This document shows positions 4,940-5,583 of a DNA stretch of 5,583 nucleotides, piece after piece. How positions within the stretch are numbered: position 1 is the first letter of the stretch; each line of letters begins with the position of its first letter. Made by a program: the position numbers and the translations under genes. Under the pieces are notes generated by a model, which was not told where the DNA came from, ran no database searches, and was given only the letters and a program-made list of their open reading frames with translations. This DNA is from Hyphomicrobiaceae bacterium (lineage in GTDB: Bacteria; Pseudomonadota; Alphaproteobacteria; Rhizobiales; Hyphomicrobiaceae). The DNA lies in NCBI GenBank assembly GCA_020442225.1, contig JAGRKR010000377.1:1-5583 (forward strand). The letters run 5' to 3'.

Positions 4940-5583
4940 ATGAGCATCAAGCTGCAACTTCCGAAGCTCACCGAGCTCAAGCCTCGGGTGACCGTGATCG
5001 GGGTCGGCGGGGCCGGGGGCAACGCCGTCAACAACATGATCGCATCGGGTCTCGAGGGCGTCGAGTTCGTCGTCGCCAATACCGACGCCCAGGCGCTGCT
5101 CACCTCGAGCGCCGAGCATCGCATTCAGCTCGGCGTCAACGTCACGGAGGGGCTGGGTGCCGGCTCCCGACCGGAAATCGGCGAGGCCGCCGCCGAGGAG
5201 GCGCTCGACGACATCCGGGCACAGCTCTCCGGATCGCACATGGTCTTCATCGCGGCTGGCATGGGCGGCGGCACCGGCACCGGCGCATGCTCCGTCATCG
5301 CGCGGGCGGCGCGCGATCTCGGCATCCTCGTGGTGGCGGTGGTCACGAAGCCGTTCCAGTTCGAGGGCGCTCGCCGCATGCGGGTCGCCGAGGCCGGCGT
5401 GGCGGAGCTCAAGAAGCACGTCGACACGCTCATCGTCATCCCGAACCAGAATCTGTTCCGGATCGCGAACGACAAGACGACCTTCGCCGAGGCCTTCGTC
5501 CTGGCCGATCAGGTGCTCTACTCCGGCATCGCCTGCATCGTCGACCTGATCGTCAAGGAGGGCCTGATCAACCTCGACTTCGC
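4940..5583 (+). CDS. ftsZ: Cell division protein FtsZ, N-terminal part, 3' end outside the window
   Basis: Tubulin-like GTPase that polymerises at midcell into the ring that directs septation. 214 codons are visible, covering most of the GTPase domain. The short N-terminus ([16 protein letters not shown]) is followed by T1 [13 protein letters not shown] (21-33) and T3 NTDAQAL (47-53). [10 protein letters not shown] (72-81), the tubulin/FtsZ signature GGGTGTG (109-115), PNQNLFRI (168-175) and LADQVL (189-193 region) follow. The window ends at GLINLDF, just inside the T7 synergy loop that supplies catalytic residues to the next subunit. The C-terminal subdomain, the linker and the conserved tail that binds FtsA are not seen. 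The segment after the signature reads GACSVIA, where most FtsZ proteins have GAAPV(I/V)A, a notable departure. All other visible GTP contacts look intact, and the place after ftsA makes this the main division FtsZ. Confidence 0.96.
   Translation, partial: MSIKLQLPKLTELKPRVTVIGVGGAGGNAVNNMIASGLEGVEFVVANTDAQALLTSSAEHRIQLGVNVTEGLGAGSRPEIGEAAAEEALDDIRAQLSGSHMVFIAAGMGGGTGTGACSVIARAARDLGILVVAVVTKPFQFEGARRMRVAEAGVAELKKHVDTLIVIPNQNLFRIANDKTTFAEAFVLADQVLYSGIACIVDLIVKEGLINLDF

Noticed and set aside
4469..5419. Minus-strand open frame spanning the ftsA-ftsZ spacer
   Set aside because: It crosses two well-supported plus-strand genes, and its product looks like random GC-rich translation.
1..5583. Search for CRISPR arrays, tRNA/rRNA genes, insertion sequences, attachment sites or defence genes
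   Set aside because: Nothing of the kind is visible; nearly every base is in a dcw gene or a spacer of about 110 bases or less.

Overview
This window is a continuous, single-strand (+) stretch of the classical division and cell wall (dcw) cluster of a high-GC bacterium, in the order murC(3' end)-murB-ddl-ftsQ-ftsA-ftsZ(5' end). The gene order is typical of Alphaproteobacteria. So are the FtsA wording (LDIGTSK, then GHQRSRGI, and a C-terminal amphipathic tail), the FtsZ start ([16 protein letters not shown]) and the MurB and Ddl motifs. The order or genus cannot be fixed by eye. A Hyphomicrobiales-like or other non-model alphaproteobacterium is a reasonable guess only.

Layout: 1-590 is the C-terminal part of MurC, cut at the left edge. 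587-1555 is MurB, with a GTG start inside a GTGA overlap with the murC stop. 1556-1661 is a 106-bp spacer without a recognised gene. 1662-2594 is D-Ala-D-Ala ligase. 2582-3523 is FtsQ, from a TTG start that lies inside the end of ddl behind a strong Shine-Dalgarno. 3544-4830 is FtsA, from a GTG start behind AAGGAG. 4831-4939 is a 109-bp spacer. 4940 to the right edge is the N-terminal GTPase part of FtsZ. No minus-strand gene, RNA gene, mobile element, CRISPR array or rho-independent terminator was seen.

How they work together: MurB makes UDP-MurNAc and MurC adds L-Ala. Ddl supplies the D-Ala-D-Ala dipeptide that MurF adds later. FtsZ forms the cytokinetic ring, FtsA tethers it to the membrane, and FtsQ links the early ring to the late divisome that uses the wall precursors. 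Tight spacing, overlapping ends and the absence of terminators suggest one transcriptional unit, possibly with internal promoters for the fts genes.

The region is ordinary core genome and I do not see an undescribed system in it. The points most worth a second look are small. Two AT-rich patches with unusual codons flank a 17-bp palindrome in ddl. The ddl and ftsA starts are ambiguous. Two short open frames in the spacers end exactly at the ATGA of the next gene. The normally near-invariant FtsZ stretch after GGGTGTG is altered (GACSVIA).
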